Position numbers and translations under genes: made by a program
Notes under the pieces: model-generated
Database searches by the model: none
Told to the model about the DNA's origin: nothing
What the model saw: only the letters and a program-made list of their open reading frames with translations
Part shown: in pieces, positions 26,712-36,368 of the stretch
How positions within the stretch are numbered: position 1 is the first letter of the stretch
Layout of the letters: each line of letters begins with the position of its first letter
Assembly: GCA_009995225.1 (NCBI GenBank)
Contig: JAACPW010000004.1
Span: forward strand, 140,605-204,604
Origin: Sphingomonadales bacterium
GTDB taxonomy: Bacteria > Pseudomonadota > Alphaproteobacteria > Sphingomonadales > Sphingomonadaceae
DNA length: 64,000 nucleotides
Direction: 5' to 3'

Positions 26712-27305
26712 TCATGCCAGCGCCGCGCTGTTCCTGAGCAGCTGATACGCATCGACCACCGCCGTCAGCTTGCTCTCGTGCCGGCGATCGCCGCCGTTGC
26801 GGTCGGGGTGGAACCGGCGCACCAGTTCGGAATACCGGCGCCTCAGCCGCGTGCGGTCAGTGTCAGAACCAAGGCCCAAGGTTTCCAGCGCCTGCGCCTC
26901 TTCTCTAGAGAAACGGCCCGTGGCCGACATTCGTGCTTCGCGTTCGGCCCGGCTGCGGATGCCGCGTGCACGCGCGGCGATGGCATCGAGCGGATCGGCA
27001 TAATCGGCCCAGCGCGGAATGCCATCGACCCCCGCATCGGGGCGAAAAGCGCGGGTTTCGGAGCGCCACCCGGCGACCGGAGACTGCGCAGCAAGGATTT
27101 CCTCGGCGCTCATGCCCTGAAACCAGTCATAGCCTGCGTTGAACTCGCGCACGTGCTCAAGGCAGAACCAGCGCCAGTCGCCCGGCCCATCAGCGCCATT
27201 GGGGCGACCTCCGGGCGCGCGGAACTCGCCCGCCTCGCAGCAGCCCGGCGCTTCGCACAGGCGCCCCGCGCTCTCGACGCGGCCGTGAAATCGTGGTGAA
27301 GGCAT
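26712..27305 (-). CDS. J-domain protein
   Basis: A protein of about 197 residues whose last 65 residues form a J domain: TLGLGSDTDRTRLRRRYSEL, with the HPD motif in RRFHPDRNGGDR. The N-terminal part has a cysteine-bearing segment (CEAPGCCEAGEFRAPG and WFCLEHVREFNAGY) that may bind a metal. J domains stimulate Hsp70/DnaK ATPase. The layout (C-terminal J domain) is common in alphaproteobacteria next to bolA. Starts at 27305 (MPSPRFHG) or 27347 are possible. Confidence 0.85.
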   Translation of the reverse strand: MPSPRFHGRVESAGRLCEAPGCCEAGEFRAPGGRPNGADGPGDWRWFCLEHVREFNAGYDWFQGMSAEEILAAQSPVAGWRSETRAFRPDAGVDGIPRWADYADPLDAIAARARGIRSRAEREARMSATGRFSREEAQALETLGLGSDTDRTRLRRRYSELVRRFHPDRNGGDRRHESKLTAVVDAYQLLRNSAALA

Positions 27306-27385
27306 AGCCTTTGCAAATGGCAATGGGGCTCCCAAGTTCCAACCCATAAATTGCCTTTGCCAGCCTGAAAAAAAGGAAATCTGTG

Positions 27386-27658
27386 ATGACTGGACGTGTT
27401 GCCGAAGAAATGCACAGCCTGCTGACCCAGGCCTTTGCGCCGACGCGTCTGGCGATCATCAATGATAGCGGCCAACATTCCGGCCACATGGGCGACGATG
27501 GATCGGGCGAATCCCATTTTACCATCGAAATCGACGCACCGGCCTTTGCCGCAATGAACCGCCTCGCCCGCCAGCGCGCGGTGATTGCGGCGCTGGGCGA
27601 TATTGTCGGTGGGCGGGTGCACGCGGTGGCGATCAAGGCGGGTGTTCCGGGCGAATGA
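27386..27658 (+). CDS. BolA family protein
   Basis: A 90-residue BolA-fold protein with SGQHSGHMGDDGSGESHFTIEI (loop with conserved His) and ARQRAVIAALGDIVGGRVHAVAIKA. BolA proteins pair with monothiol glutaredoxins in iron-sulfur handling. The ATG at 27386 has an AAAAGGAAA site; the track's 27383 is a GTG. It diverges from the J-domain gene and overlaps the NUDIX gene by 4 bp. Confidence 0.92.
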   Translation: MTGRVAEEMHSLLTQAFAPTRLAIINDSGQHSGHMGDDGSGESHFTIEIDAPAFAAMNRLARQRAVIAALGDIVGGRVHAVAIKAGVPGE

Positions 27659-28137
27659 GCCTCAACTCTACCGCCGTGAACCCTAATCCCCAGAATCCCT
27701 CACTGCGCCTGCGGCGCGCGGCGCGTGTGATTGTGCTGGACCCGCTGGATCGTGTGCTGATGTTCCGCTTTGACGTGCCGGGCCGTGATCCTTTCTGGGT
27801 GACGGCAGGCGGCGAATGCGAGCCGGGAGAAAGTTTTGAGGACGCGGCGCGGCGCGAACTGTTGGAGGAAACCGGCATCACCGCCGATCCTGGCCTCCAG
27901 ATCGCCCGGCTGACGCCCCAATTCGTCACGGTAGAAGGTGAGCCGGTGCAGGCGGACGAACGCTTTTTCCGCGTTCGCGTGGCCGAAGCGGTTATCGATA
28001 CCTCGCGACACACCGCAGCCGAACAACGGCTGATGACGCAGCACCGCTGGTTCACCCGCGCCGAGCTTGCCGATTGGCACGAGGCCGTGTTTCCTGAAAC
28101 CATCCTTGCCATGATCGATGAGGACAACGCCGCATGA
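27655..28137 (+). CDS. NUDIX hydrolase
   Basis: A 160-residue protein with a complete NUDIX box (GGECEPGESFEDAARRELLE followed by ETGI, matching GX5EX7REUXEEXGU) near residues 52-75. It should hydrolyse a nucleoside diphosphate linked to another moiety; the substrate is not evident. It overlaps bolA upstream and the pirin gene downstream by 4 bp each, so these genes are translated as a unit. Confidence 0.93.
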   Translation: MSLNSTAVNPNPQNPSLRLRRAARVIVLDPLDRVLMFRFDVPGRDPFWVTAGGECEPGESFEDAARRELLEETGITADPGLQIARLTPQFVTVEGEPVQADERFFRVRVAEAVIDTSRHTAAEQRLMTQHRWFTRAELADWHEAVFPETILAMIDEDNAA

Positions 28138-29012
28138 TCACGCAGACCATCACCCCTGTGACCCACGATCTGGGCGAGTTTACCGTGCGCCGCGTGCTGC
28201 CATCCAAAGCGCGCACGATGGTGGGACCGTTCATTTTCGTCGACCAGTTCGGGCCCGCCGATCTGACAGGCGAAGGCATGGCCGTGCGCCCCCACCCCCA
28301 CATCAATCTGGCGACTGTCACATGGCTGTTCGACGGCGCGATTGATCACCGCGACAGCTTGGGCACCTGCGCCACGATCCGTCCCGGTCAGGTCAATCTG
28401 ATGACCGCCGGGCGCGGAATTGTGCATTCCGAGCGCAGCCCCAAGGGTGAATTGGCGACCAATCCAGGATTGTTCGGAATGCAGACGTGGCTCGCGCTGC
28501 CCGATGGGCTTGAGGAAATTGATCCTGCGTTCGAGGCGGTGACCAATCTTCCTGTCGTTTCCGACACGGGTGCAAAGGCCTGGGTGATCATGGGCGAATT
28601 GTGGGGGGCCAAGGCGCCGACCACGACCCATGCGGCCACGATCTACGCAGAAATCGTGCTTGCGCCGGGCGGGTCGATCCCGCTGGATGCCGAGGCGGAC
28701 GAGAGGGCGGTGATGCTGGTGAACGGCGACGCACAAGTCGATGGCATTGCCTTGGAGCAATACCAGCTTGCGGTGCTGGCGCCCGGTCAGGCGATGCGCC
28801 TCGTCAGCCAGAACGGCGCGAGGGTGATGCTGCTTGGGGGTGAAGCGTTCACTACCAAGCGGCACGTGTTCTGGAACTTCGTCAGCTCGGACCGCGAACG
28901 CATCAACCAGGCCAAGGAGGACTGGCGCGCAGGCCGCTTTCCCATCGTGCCGGGTGACGAGGACGAATTTATCCCCTTGCCCGACAAGCCCAAGACCGTC
29001 AGCTATCCCTGA
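28134..29012 (+). CDS. Pirin family protein
   Basis: A 292-residue bicupin with the pirin N-terminal iron site: HPHINLATVTWLF and GRGIVHSERSP (two His, one more His, one Glu). The C-terminal cupin lacks an obvious metal site, as usual. Bacterial pirins have been linked to quercetin dioxygenase activity and enzyme regulation. It overlaps the NUDIX gene by 4 bp. Confidence 0.92.
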   Translation: MITQTITPVTHDLGEFTVRRVLPSKARTMVGPFIFVDQFGPADLTGEGMAVRPHPHINLATVTWLFDGAIDHRDSLGTCATIRPGQVNLMTAGRGIVHSERSPKGELATNPGLFGMQTWLALPDGLEEIDPAFEAVTNLPVVSDTGAKAWVIMGELWGAKAPTTTHAATIYAEIVLAPGGSIPLDAEADERAVMLVNGDAQVDGIALEQYQLAVLAPGQAMRLVSQNGARVMLLGGEAFTTKRHVFWNFVSSDRERINQAKEDWRAGRFPIVPGDEDEFIPLPDKPKTVSYP

Positions 29013-29033
29013 AATCATATTCGGGAGAGAGTG

Positions 29034-29855
29034 ATGGATTACGCCAGCAGTTTTGGGGGCAAGGTGGCATGGATCACCGGGGCATCATCAGGCATCGGCG
29101 CGGCGCTGGCACGGGAACTGGCGACGCGCGGTGCCCATGTGGTGTTGTCAGGACGGGACGAGGCACGGCTTGCCGAAGTTGCCGCCACGTGCGGGGAAAC
29201 CCTGCTGATCCCCTTCGATGTGCGCGACGACGCTGCGCTGGCCGAAGCGACGGCGAAAGCTATCGCGTGGAAAGGCGGCGTGGACATGGCCTTTGCCAAT
29301 GCTGGCATCTCGCAACGCAGCCGTGCGCTCAAAACCTCGATGCAGGTCTATCGGGACATCATCGATGTCGATCTCACCGCGCAAATCGCCTTCAGCCAAA
29401 GTCTTATCGGGCACATGGCGGAGCGCGGTTCCGGCGCGCTCGGGTTCATCTCCTCGATTGCCGGCAAGGTCGGCGTGCCGATGCGCACCGCCTATTGCGC
29501 GGCCAAGTTCGGGTTGGCGGGATATGCCGATGCGCTGCGGGCCGAGCTGACACAGAACGGCGTTAGCGTTCACACGATCTACCCTGGATCGGTTGCCACC
29601 AACGTTTCGAAGAACGCGCTGACCGCCGAAGGCACCGCGCGCGGGCGCTCCGACAAGGCGATTGACGAAGGCATCCCGGCTGACGTTGCCGCCCGTCAGA
29701 TGCTCGACAGTATCGCTGCGGGCGAGCGCGAAATCATCGTGGCCGAGGGCGGCGAATTGGCCATGGGCGAAACGCGCCGCACGCCCGGCGCTCTGTTGGA
29801 TCAGATGGCGGGCATGGTGGCCAAGGGCTACATGGAAAAGCTGGAGCAGCAGTGA
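29034..29855 (+). CDS. Short-chain dehydrogenase/reductase
   Basis: A 273-residue classical SDR with the NAD(P)-binding GASSGIG near residue 18, FANAGIS, and the catalytic Ser...Tyr-x-x-x-Lys in SSIAGKVGVPMRTAYCAAKFG near residues 143-160. ATG at 29034 follows a GGGAGAGA site (the track's 29031 is a GTG). Its TGA overlaps the next gene's ATG. The substrate is unknown. Confidence 0.93.
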   Translation: MDYASSFGGKVAWITGASSGIGAALARELATRGAHVVLSGRDEARLAEVAATCGETLLIPFDVRDDAALAEATAKAIAWKGGVDMAFANAGISQRSRALKTSMQVYRDIIDVDLTAQIAFSQSLIGHMAERGSGALGFISSIAGKVGVPMRTAYCAAKFGLAGYADALRAELTQNGVSVHTIYPGSVATNVSKNALTAEGTARGRSDKAIDEGIPADVAARQMLDSIAAGEREIIVAEGGELAMGETRRTPGALLDQMAGMVAKGYMEKLEQQ

Positions 29856-30748
29856 TGGCACTCGACCTCAAGCGGGTGCAACTGCCCAACGGCATCAGCC
29901 TCAACATCGTCGATGAAGGCCCGGTCGATGCGCCGGTGTTGATTTTCCTGCACGGCTTTCCCGAAAGCCACCGCACCTGGCGGCACCAGATCGCGCATTT
30001 TTCCGACCGCTTCCGCTGCATCGCGCCCGACCAGCGCGGGTATCGCGGGTCGTCCAAGCCGCAGGCGGTGGAAGCCTACACGCCCGACAAGCTGATCGGC
30101 GATGTGTTTCTGCTGGCCGATACGCTCGGGATCAGCAGCTTCACCATCGTCGGCCACGACTGGGGCGGAGCGATTGCCTGGGGCGTGGCGCTGGGCGGGC
30201 AACATGCGCGGGTCACACGCGCGATCATTGCCAATGCCCCGCATCCGTCGATTTTCCAGAAACTGCTATATACCCATCCCGGCCAACGCGCGGCGAGCCA
30301 GTATATCCGCGGCTTCCGCAATCCGGCCAATGACGCGCTGATCAAGGAACATGGGCTCACCGGATTGCTGCTGAAAGAGGTCAAATGGGACCGCCCCAGC
30401 AAGATGGAGCCGGAAGAACGCGACGCGCTGCTGCTCGACTGGCAGAACCGCGATGCGGCCTTCGGGATGCTCAACTATTATCGCGCCAGCCCGATCGACG
30501 TGCCCCTGATGGATGCGCCTTTCGACGTGCCCGGCGGCTATAAGCCGCCGCAACTGCCCAAGCTGACCATCCCGACGCTGGTGATCTGGGGGCTGGACGA
30601 TCTGGCCCTGCCGCCTGAGAACCTCGATGGGCTCGAAGACATCATCGATCCCTTGACCATCGTCCACGTGCCCGATTGCGGTCATTTCGTTCCGTGGGAA
30701 GCGCCCGAAGCGGTCAATGCGGCGATGGAGGCGTTTATGGCGGTATGA
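29855..30748 (+). CDS. Alpha/beta hydrolase (epoxide-hydrolase-like)
   Basis: A 297-residue alpha/beta hydrolase. FLHGFPESHRTWR is the oxyanion HGxP motif, IVGHDWGGAIAW near residue 100 has the nucleophile Asp in the sm-x-D-x-G-G context typical of epoxide hydrolases and dehalogenases, and PDCGHFVPWEAPE near the end carries the catalytic His. It is coupled to the SDR upstream. Substrate unknown. Confidence 0.9.
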   Translation: MALDLKRVQLPNGISLNIVDEGPVDAPVLIFLHGFPESHRTWRHQIAHFSDRFRCIAPDQRGYRGSSKPQAVEAYTPDKLIGDVFLLADTLGISSFTIVGHDWGGAIAWGVALGGQHARVTRAIIANAPHPSIFQKLLYTHPGQRAASQYIRGFRNPANDALIKEHGLTGLLLKEVKWDRPSKMEPEERDALLLDWQNRDAAFGMLNYYRASPIDVPLMDAPFDVPGGYKPPQLPKLTIPTLVIWGLDDLALPPENLDGLEDIIDPLTIVHVPDCGHFVPWEAPEAVNAAMEAFMAV

Positions 30749-30802
30749 TCCCGCCATTCCCATTGCCCTTTTGCGTGTGCATCCTTAAATGCGCGGCCAA
30801 TC

Positions 30803-31489
30803 ATGATCACCCGCAATATTCAAGACAATCCCGGCCAGCTGACCTTCGCTGTCCCCAAAGGGCGCATCCTCGACGAGGCGCTGCCCGTGATGGCGCGTGC
30901 CGGGGTTGAACCCGACGCCGAGTTCCACGATCCCAAGAGTCGCGCGCTCGCCTTTGCCACCAACCGGGCTGATATGCGGTTGATCCGGGTGCGCGCCTTT
31001 GATGTGGCGACCTTCGTTGCCCACGGTGCAGCGCAGGTAGGGATCGTCGGTTCGGACGTGATCGAGGAGTTCGATTACGCCGATCTTTATGCGCCTGTCG
31101 ATCTGGGCATCGGGTTGTGTCGCCTGTCGGTTGCACGGCTTGACGGCGACGGGGACAATCCCGGCAGCGTCAGCCACCTCAGGGTCGCAACCAAGTATCC
31201 CAGCCTCACCCGCCGCCATTTTGAAGCGACCGGCGTGCAGGCCGAATGTGTCAAGCTGAACGGTGCGATGGAGCTGGCCCCCTCACTCGGTCTTGCGCGC
31301 CAGATCGTCGATCTCGTGTCGACCGGCAGGACGCTGAAGGAAAACGGGTTGGTGGAAACCGACGTGATCCTCGATATCTCGGCCCGGCTGATCGTCAATC
31401 GCACCGCGCTCAAAACCGACGCTCGCGTGGTAGCCCTGGTCGATGCTTTTCGGCGCGAGGCCGACCTGCGCAGCGAAAAGGCCGCCTGA
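30803..31489 (+). CDS. hisG: ATP phosphoribosyltransferase, short form
   Basis: A 228-residue HisG of the short type (no C-terminal regulatory domain): [44 protein letters not shown] and [22 protein letters not shown]. It starts histidine synthesis from ATP and PRPP. Short HisG normally needs HisZ for activity; no hisZ lies in the window. Its TGA overlaps the hisD ATG (TGATG). Confidence 0.96.
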   Translation: MITRNIQDNPGQLTFAVPKGRILDEALPVMARAGVEPDAEFHDPKSRALAFATNRADMRLIRVRAFDVATFVAHGAAQVGIVGSDVIEEFDYADLYAPVDLGIGLCRLSVARLDGDGDNPGSVSHLRVATKYPSLTRRHFEATGVQAECVKLNGAMELAPSLGLARQIVDLVSTGRTLKENGLVETDVILDISARLIVNRTALKTDARVVALVDAFRREADLRSEKAA

Positions 31490-32784
31490 TGATCAATATC
31501 CTCTCCACGCTGCAACCCGATTTTGCGAGCAAGTTTGATCGGATTGTCGATGCCCGGCGGGAGTCGGACAGCGATGTCGCAGGTCAGGTCGCTGACATTC
31601 TCCGAGCGGTAAAGCTGCGCGGCGATGCAGCATTGGCCGAATATAGCCAGCGGTTCGATGGCTATACACTGGCGCAGGACGCGGATTGGTTTATCCCGCG
31701 CGAACGGTGCGAGCAGGCCTATAACGACCTCGCCACCGATTTGCGCGATGCGCTGGAGCTCGCAGCTGCCCGCATCCGTGCCTATCACGAAGCACAGCTC
31801 CCGCAGGACCGCGATTATGTGGACGCAGCAGGCGTAAGGTTGGGCGCGATCTGGCGGCCGGTTGATGCGGCAGGGCTGTATGTGCCCGGTGGGCGTGCCG
31901 CCTATCCGTCCTCGCTGCTGATGAACGCGATCCCTGCAAGGGTTGCGGGAGTCGAACGGCTGGTGGTGGTAACGCCGACGCCCAAAGGCCTGTCGAACCC
32001 GATGGTGCTGGCCGCCGCGCACATCGCGGGCGTGGACGAAATCTGGCGGGTCGGCGGGGCGCAGGCCGTGGGCGCACTGGCCTACGGGACGAACCGCATT
32101 CGTCCGGTCGATGTCATCACCGGCCCCGGCAATGCCTGGGTAGCCGAAGCCAAGCGCCAGCTTTACGGCGTGGTCGGCATCGACATGGTGGCCGGCCCTT
32201 CGGAAATCCTGGTGATCGCGGATGGCAATAATGATCCGGACTGGATCGCAGCCGATCTGCTCAGCCAGGCTGAACACGATCCGACCTCACAATCCATCCT
32301 GATCACCGATGATGCAGGCTTTGCGCGGCAAGTCGAAGATTGCATCGACCTGCAGATCGGGCAGCTTTCAACCGGTAAGACCGCGCGCACCAGTTGGGAT
32401 GCGCATGGCGTGATGATCGTGGTCAATGATTTGCTGGCCGAGGCTCCCGCTCTCGCCAATCGCTTGGCCGCCGAACACGTCGAGATCGCAGTCGACGACC
32501 CGGAACCCTATTTGAAGGCGATCCGCCATGCCGGGAGCATCTTCCTTGGCCGGATGACGCCCGAAGCCGTGGGCGACTATGTGGCCGGGCCGAACCATGT
32601 GCTGCCCACCGGACGTCGTGCGCGCTTTTCGAGCGGGCTTTCGGTGCTCGATTTCATGAAGCGCACCAGTTTTCTGGGGCTGGATGCGGCGTCTTTCGCC
32701 GCGATCGGCCCTGCCGCCGCAACCCTCGCCCATGCCGAGGGGCTGCCTGCCCACGCCAAGTCCGTGGAACTGAGGATCAAATGA
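31489..32784 (+). CDS. hisD: Histidinol dehydrogenase
   Basis: A 431-residue zinc enzyme with LYVPGGRAAYPSSLLMNAIPA, VGGAQAVGALAYGT, GPGNAWVAEAKRQLYG, SQAEHDPTSQSIL (zinc/catalytic region) and the NHVLPTG segment near residue 365. It oxidises histidinol to histidine with two NAD. The real start is ATG 31489, fused to the hisG stop; the first 81 residues of the track ORF are hisG read out of frame. It overlaps nusB by 4 bp. Confidence 0.97.
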   Translation: MINILSTLQPDFASKFDRIVDARRESDSDVAGQVADILRAVKLRGDAALAEYSQRFDGYTLAQDADWFIPRERCEQAYNDLATDLRDALELAAARIRAYHEAQLPQDRDYVDAAGVRLGAIWRPVDAAGLYVPGGRAAYPSSLLMNAIPARVAGVERLVVVTPTPKGLSNPMVLAAAHIAGVDEIWRVGGAQAVGALAYGTNRIRPVDVITGPGNAWVAEAKRQLYGVVGIDMVAGPSEILVIADGNNDPDWIAADLLSQAEHDPTSQSILITDDAGFARQVEDCIDLQIGQLSTGKTARTSWDAHGVMIVVNDLLAEAPALANRLAAEHVEIAVDDPEPYLKAIRHAGSIFLGRMTPEAVGDYVAGPNHVLPTGRRARFSSGLSVLDFMKRTSFLGLDAASFAAIGPAAATLAHAEGLPAHAKSVELRIK

Positions 32785-33251
32785 ACCAGCCCTCCCGCTC
32801 AAAAGCCCGCTCGGCTGCGCGTCTTGCCGCCGTGCAGGCGCTATATCAGCACCACATGGAGGGCACCGCGCTGGCACGGCTGCTCGACGAATTCCATCAG
32901 CACCGCTTAGGCCGCACCATCGATGACGATGATTTCGACGATGCCGAATATGCCGATGCCGAAGTGCCATTTTTCGATGACATCGTGCGCGGCGTCGATG
33001 CGCGGCGTGACGAGATTGATGCGCTTGTTGGCGACAAGCTTGCCTCCGGATGGACCATTGCGCGGTTGGACAAGACTATGCTGCAAGTGCTGCGCGCCGG
33101 CACCTATGAACTGATCGCCCGCGCAGATGTGCCGCCTGCGGTCACGATCAACGAATATGTCGAAGTTGCCAAAGCATTCTTTGACGATGGGCAGGCGAAG
33201 TTCGTCAACGGGATCCTTGATGCCGTGGCCAAGGGTGCACGCGCGGGCTAG
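32781..33251 (+). CDS. nusB: Transcription antitermination factor NusB
   Basis: A 156-residue all-alpha protein: SAARLAAVQALYQHHMEG at the N-terminus, then INEYVEVAKAFFDDGQAKFVNGILDAV near the C-terminus, both NusB signatures. It carries an acidic insert (TIDDDDFDDAEY) common in this order. With NusE it binds boxA RNA in rRNA antitermination. It starts inside the hisD stop (ATGA). Confidence 0.95.
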   Translation: MNQPSRSKARSAARLAAVQALYQHHMEGTALARLLDEFHQHRLGRTIDDDDFDDAEYADAEVPFFDDIVRGVDARRDEIDALVGDKLASGWTIARLDKTMLQVLRAGTYELIARADVPPAVTINEYVEVAKAFFDDGQAKFVNGILDAVAKGARAG

Positions 33252-33266
33252 ACCATAGCCTGCACC

Positions 33267-34124
33267 ATGACCGAAACCGATTTCATCACCGCCTTGCGCG
33301 CGCTCCCGCTGCACCCTGGCGCACGCGAGCTGGCAGATGATTGCGCGGTGCTGACCATCGGCGCCGAAACGCTGGTCATCACCCATGACATGATGGCCGA
33401 AGGCACGCATTTTCGCGAGAGTGCCGATCTGGCGGACGTCGCTTGGAAGCTGGTCGCCACCAATCTGTCCGATCTTGCGGCCAAGGGTGCCGAGCCTGTC
33501 GGCGTGCTGCTGGGCCATATGCTCGGACGCGAAGATGCACGATTTCTGAAAGGGCTGCACGAGGCGCTAACCTTCTTCGGCGTGCCGCTGCTAGGCGGCG
33601 ACACGATTGCGGCACAAGGCGCACGCACCTTTGGCCTCACCGCTATCGGAAGGGCGACCCATGCACCGGTGCCGTCGCGCTCGGGCGCGCAGGTCCGGGA
33701 TGGCATCTACCTCACAGGCCCGGTCGGCTGCGCGATGCTCGGCTTTGAAGGCGTGACTGAATATCTCGCCGCCTTTGATCGCCCCATGCCGCGCCTTGCC
33801 GATGGCCAGGCGCTCGCCCCGCATGTCAGTGCGATAATGGATGTCTCGGACGGGCTGCTGCTCGATAGCTGGCGCATGGCCGAAGCGAGCGGCGCGACCT
33901 TCGCCATCGACCCCGCAGCCGTGCCGGTAGCCGACCCTGCACGGAGGGACGCCTGTATGCGCTGGGGCGATGATTACGAGCTTTTGTTCACCACCCCGCC
34001 CAATGTTCACTTGCCGGTCGAGGCACACCGGATCGGCACGGTCTTGCACCGTAAGGCCGCCCCGCTGCTGCTGGGTGACGTGCCTCACACCAGCCCCGCC
34101 ACGCTCGGCTATCAGCACGGCTGA
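33267..34124 (+). CDS. thiL: Thiamine-monophosphate kinase
   Basis: A 285-residue PurM/ThiL-fold ATP-dependent kinase with DDCAVLTIGAETLVITHDMMAEGTHF (Mg-binding Asp residues) near residue 25, GGDTIAAQG near residue 111, IMDVSDGLLLDSWRM near residue 190 and a GDDYELLF motif. It phosphorylates thiamine monophosphate to the diphosphate cofactor. It follows nusB by 15 bp. Confidence 0.96.
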   Translation: MTETDFITALRALPLHPGARELADDCAVLTIGAETLVITHDMMAEGTHFRESADLADVAWKLVATNLSDLAAKGAEPVGVLLGHMLGREDARFLKGLHEALTFFGVPLLGGDTIAAQGARTFGLTAIGRATHAPVPSRSGAQVRDGIYLTGPVGCAMLGFEGVTEYLAAFDRPMPRLADGQALAPHVSAIMDVSDGLLLDSWRMAEASGATFAIDPAAVPVADPARRDACMRWGDDYELLFTTPPNVHLPVEAHRIGTVLHRKAAPLLLGDVPHTSPATLGYQHG

Positions 34125-34274
34125 CGGATTCGGGATGTGCCGATGGCTCAGTCACCAACGGGATCGTGATTCCGGCAAGCTTTATTATTGGCGCCGCGCC
34201 TGTCCCTGCATCGGACAGCATTCACCGGCGCTGAGGCTTTCTTAATCGCCTTCTGTCATGACTTTGCAAGGCGC

Positions 34275-35471
34275 ATGGATCGGCGCGGCATGACAGGGTT
34301 AACGACGATGGACATGGGACGTGCGGCCAGCTTTCGCATCAGCAGCGCGCCCGTTGCTCCGGCCGCGCCTGCGCAGGGTCAGTTGCATCTACTTGGTGTC
34401 GAGCAACTTGCCGAACCGGCCTTTCTTGCAGCATGGGAACGGCTGGTTGCCCACGCTGCCGAGCCCAATCCCTTTTTCGAACCATGGTTCCTGATGCCCG
34501 CGCTGCGCCAATGCGGTGTGAACGACCGGGTCATTACAAAGGCATGGTTCCAAGAAGGACGGCTGACAGGCCTGCTGCCTGTGGTGCGCAGTGCCCGCTA
34601 TTACAGCCACGTCGTCACGCACGCTACCAGCTGGCTTCATGCCAATGCCTTTTGCGGCGCGCCCCTGATTGCCGCGGGGCATGAAGATGCATTCTGGCGC
34701 GACATGCTGGCCCATTTCGATCGCCGGCCGCGCCGCGCGCTGTTTTGGCACCTGCCAATTCTACCCACCGACGGCCCTGTTAACGCTGCGCTGGAACGGG
34801 TGCTCTCCGATCGGCCCCGCCCCCATTACATTGCGGCCGAACACAACCGCGCACTGCTGACGGGCGACGCGTCAGCCGATGCCTATTTCGCAGACTCCAT
34901 GAGCGCCAAGAAGCGCAAGGAGCTGCGCCGTCAGCACAACCGCCTGGCGGACGAGGGCATGCTCGTGTTTGAGCGGCATGACGATGACGCAGGGCTAGCG
35001 GACTGGTGCGCCGAATTCCTGGCACTGGAAGCCGCCGGCTGGAAAGGTGCAGGCGGCTCGGCCCTCGCCAGCGCAATCGGCACACACGCCCTGTTTGAAC
35101 AATCACTGGCAGGCGCTGCGGCGGCCGGACGGCTGCAACGCCTCGCGCTCCGCCTTGATGGCCGCGCCATCGCCATGCTGGTAAACTTCGTCACCCCGCC
35201 CGGCGCCTACAGTTTCAAGACCGCCTTTGACGAAACCTACGCCCGCTTTTCGCCCGGAATGCTGCTGCAGCTGGAAAACCTCGCCTTGCTGGAACGGGCA
35301 GACATTCAGTGGGCCGATAGCTGCGCGGTTGAAGGCCATCCGATGATCGAACGCCTGTGGCGCGAGAAACGCCGAATAATCAGCCGCAATATCGCCATTG
35401 GCGGACCCGTCAGGCGCGGCCTGTTCCGCCTGCTGATGGCCTACGAGACCCGTCCGAGGAATGCCCGATGA
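34275..35471 (+). CDS. GNAT-fold acyltransferase of the BioF2-like/CelD type
   Basis: A protein of about 398 residues with the tandem-GNAT pattern of Acetyltransf_6 proteins: NPFFEPWFLMPALRQ near the start, SMSAKKRKELRRQHNRLAD in the middle, then FLALEAAGWKGAGGSALAS and FKTAFDETYARFSPGMLLQLE. Relatives act in exopolysaccharide or cell-envelope acylation. The start is unclear: ATG 34275 (AAGG just upstream), 34290 and 34308 are all possible. It ends in an ATGA overlap with a cupin-like gene. Confidence 0.8.
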   Translation: MDRRGMTGLTTMDMGRAASFRISSAPVAPAAPAQGQLHLLGVEQLAEPAFLAAWERLVAHAAEPNPFFEPWFLMPALRQCGVNDRVITKAWFQEGRLTGLLPVVRSARYYSHVVTHATSWLHANAFCGAPLIAAGHEDAFWRDMLAHFDRRPRRALFWHLPILPTDGPVNAALERVLSDRPRPHYIAAEHNRALLTGDASADAYFADSMSAKKRKELRRQHNRLADEGMLVFERHDDDAGLADWCAEFLALEAAGWKGAGGSALASAIGTHALFEQSLAGAAAAGRLQRLALRLDGRAIAMLVNFVTPPGAYSFKTAFDETYARFSPGMLLQLENLALLERADIQWADSCAVEGHPMIERLWREKRRIISRNIAIGGPVRRGLFRLLMAYETRPRNAR

Positions 35472-36346
35472 ACGCCCCTGCCCAATTTGCCGACGCGCGC
35501 TCCGCCTGCGTTTTCACAGAACAGGCGCGCCGCCGCTTTGCCGCGAATTATCCCGAAACGCCGCATATTCTGGCCCACAACCTGACCAGCCACGCGCTGC
35601 TGGAGATCGAGGCGCTGGCGCAGTTGGCCGAGCGTCTGCCGATCACATCGGTGGAGTATAATCGCGGCGATCTGCCGATCGGTATCGATGGCAAGCCCGA
35701 ATCGAACGGGCTGACGATCGCCGAGACGATCCGCAAGGTGGCCGAGGCGGAAAGCTGGGCCGTGCTCAAGAATATCGAACAAGTGCCCGCCTATGAGGCG
35801 CTGCTGCTGAGCCTTCTGGACGAAATCCGCCCTGAAATCGAAGCCGCGACTGGTGCGATGCTGACGCCGCAGGGGTTCATTTTCGTCTCAAGCCCCAATT
35901 CGGTCACGCCCTATCACTTCGATCCCGAACACAACATCCTGCTGCAGATCCGCGGTAATAAGGTGATGACCCAGTTTCCCGCTGGCGACACGCGCTTTGT
36001 GCCGGACGAAAGCCACGAGACCTACCATTCAGGCGGCCCGCGCGAATTGCGGTGGGATGATGGCTTTCTGGCCCACGGGCAGGCCTTTTCGCTCCAGCCC
36101 GGAGAGGCGCTGTTTGTGCCGGTCATGGCGCCGCATTTCGTGAAGAACGGCCCTACCCCGTCGGTGTCGCTTTCGATCACGTGGCGCAGCGAGTGGAGTT
36201 ACCGCGAAAGCGATGCGCGAATCTTCAACGCGATCCTGCGGGAACGCGGTGTCACACCCACCGCGCCAGGGCGCTGGCCGCACCAGAACTTTGCCAAAGC
36301 CTATGCCTTTCGCGTGATGCGCAAGCTGGGATTGACGGGGGCGTGA
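35468..36346 (+). CDS. Cupin/JmjC-like putative oxygenase
   Basis: A 292-residue protein with a double-stranded beta-helix pattern. TPYHFDPEHNILLQIRG near residue 155 provides the HxD-type pair, and GEALFVPVMAPHFVKNG near residue 215 the distal His, the arrangement of cupin-like or JmjC-like Fe(II) dioxygenases. The ATG at 35468 overlaps the acyltransferase stop. The tight coupling suggests that both act on the same product, which I cannot name. Confidence 0.78.
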   Translation: MNAPAQFADARSACVFTEQARRRFAANYPETPHILAHNLTSHALLEIEALAQLAERLPITSVEYNRGDLPIGIDGKPESNGLTIAETIRKVAEAESWAVLKNIEQVPAYEALLLSLLDEIRPEIEAATGAMLTPQGFIFVSSPNSVTPYHFDPEHNILLQIRGNKVMTQFPAGDTRFVPDESHETYHSGGPRELRWDDGFLAHGQAFSLQPGEALFVPVMAPHFVKNGPTPSVSLSITWRSEWSYRESDARIFNAILRERGVTPTAPGRWPHQNFAKAYAFRVMRKLGLTGA

Positions 36347-36368
36347 CGCCCAAGCATGGCCTTGCGGC

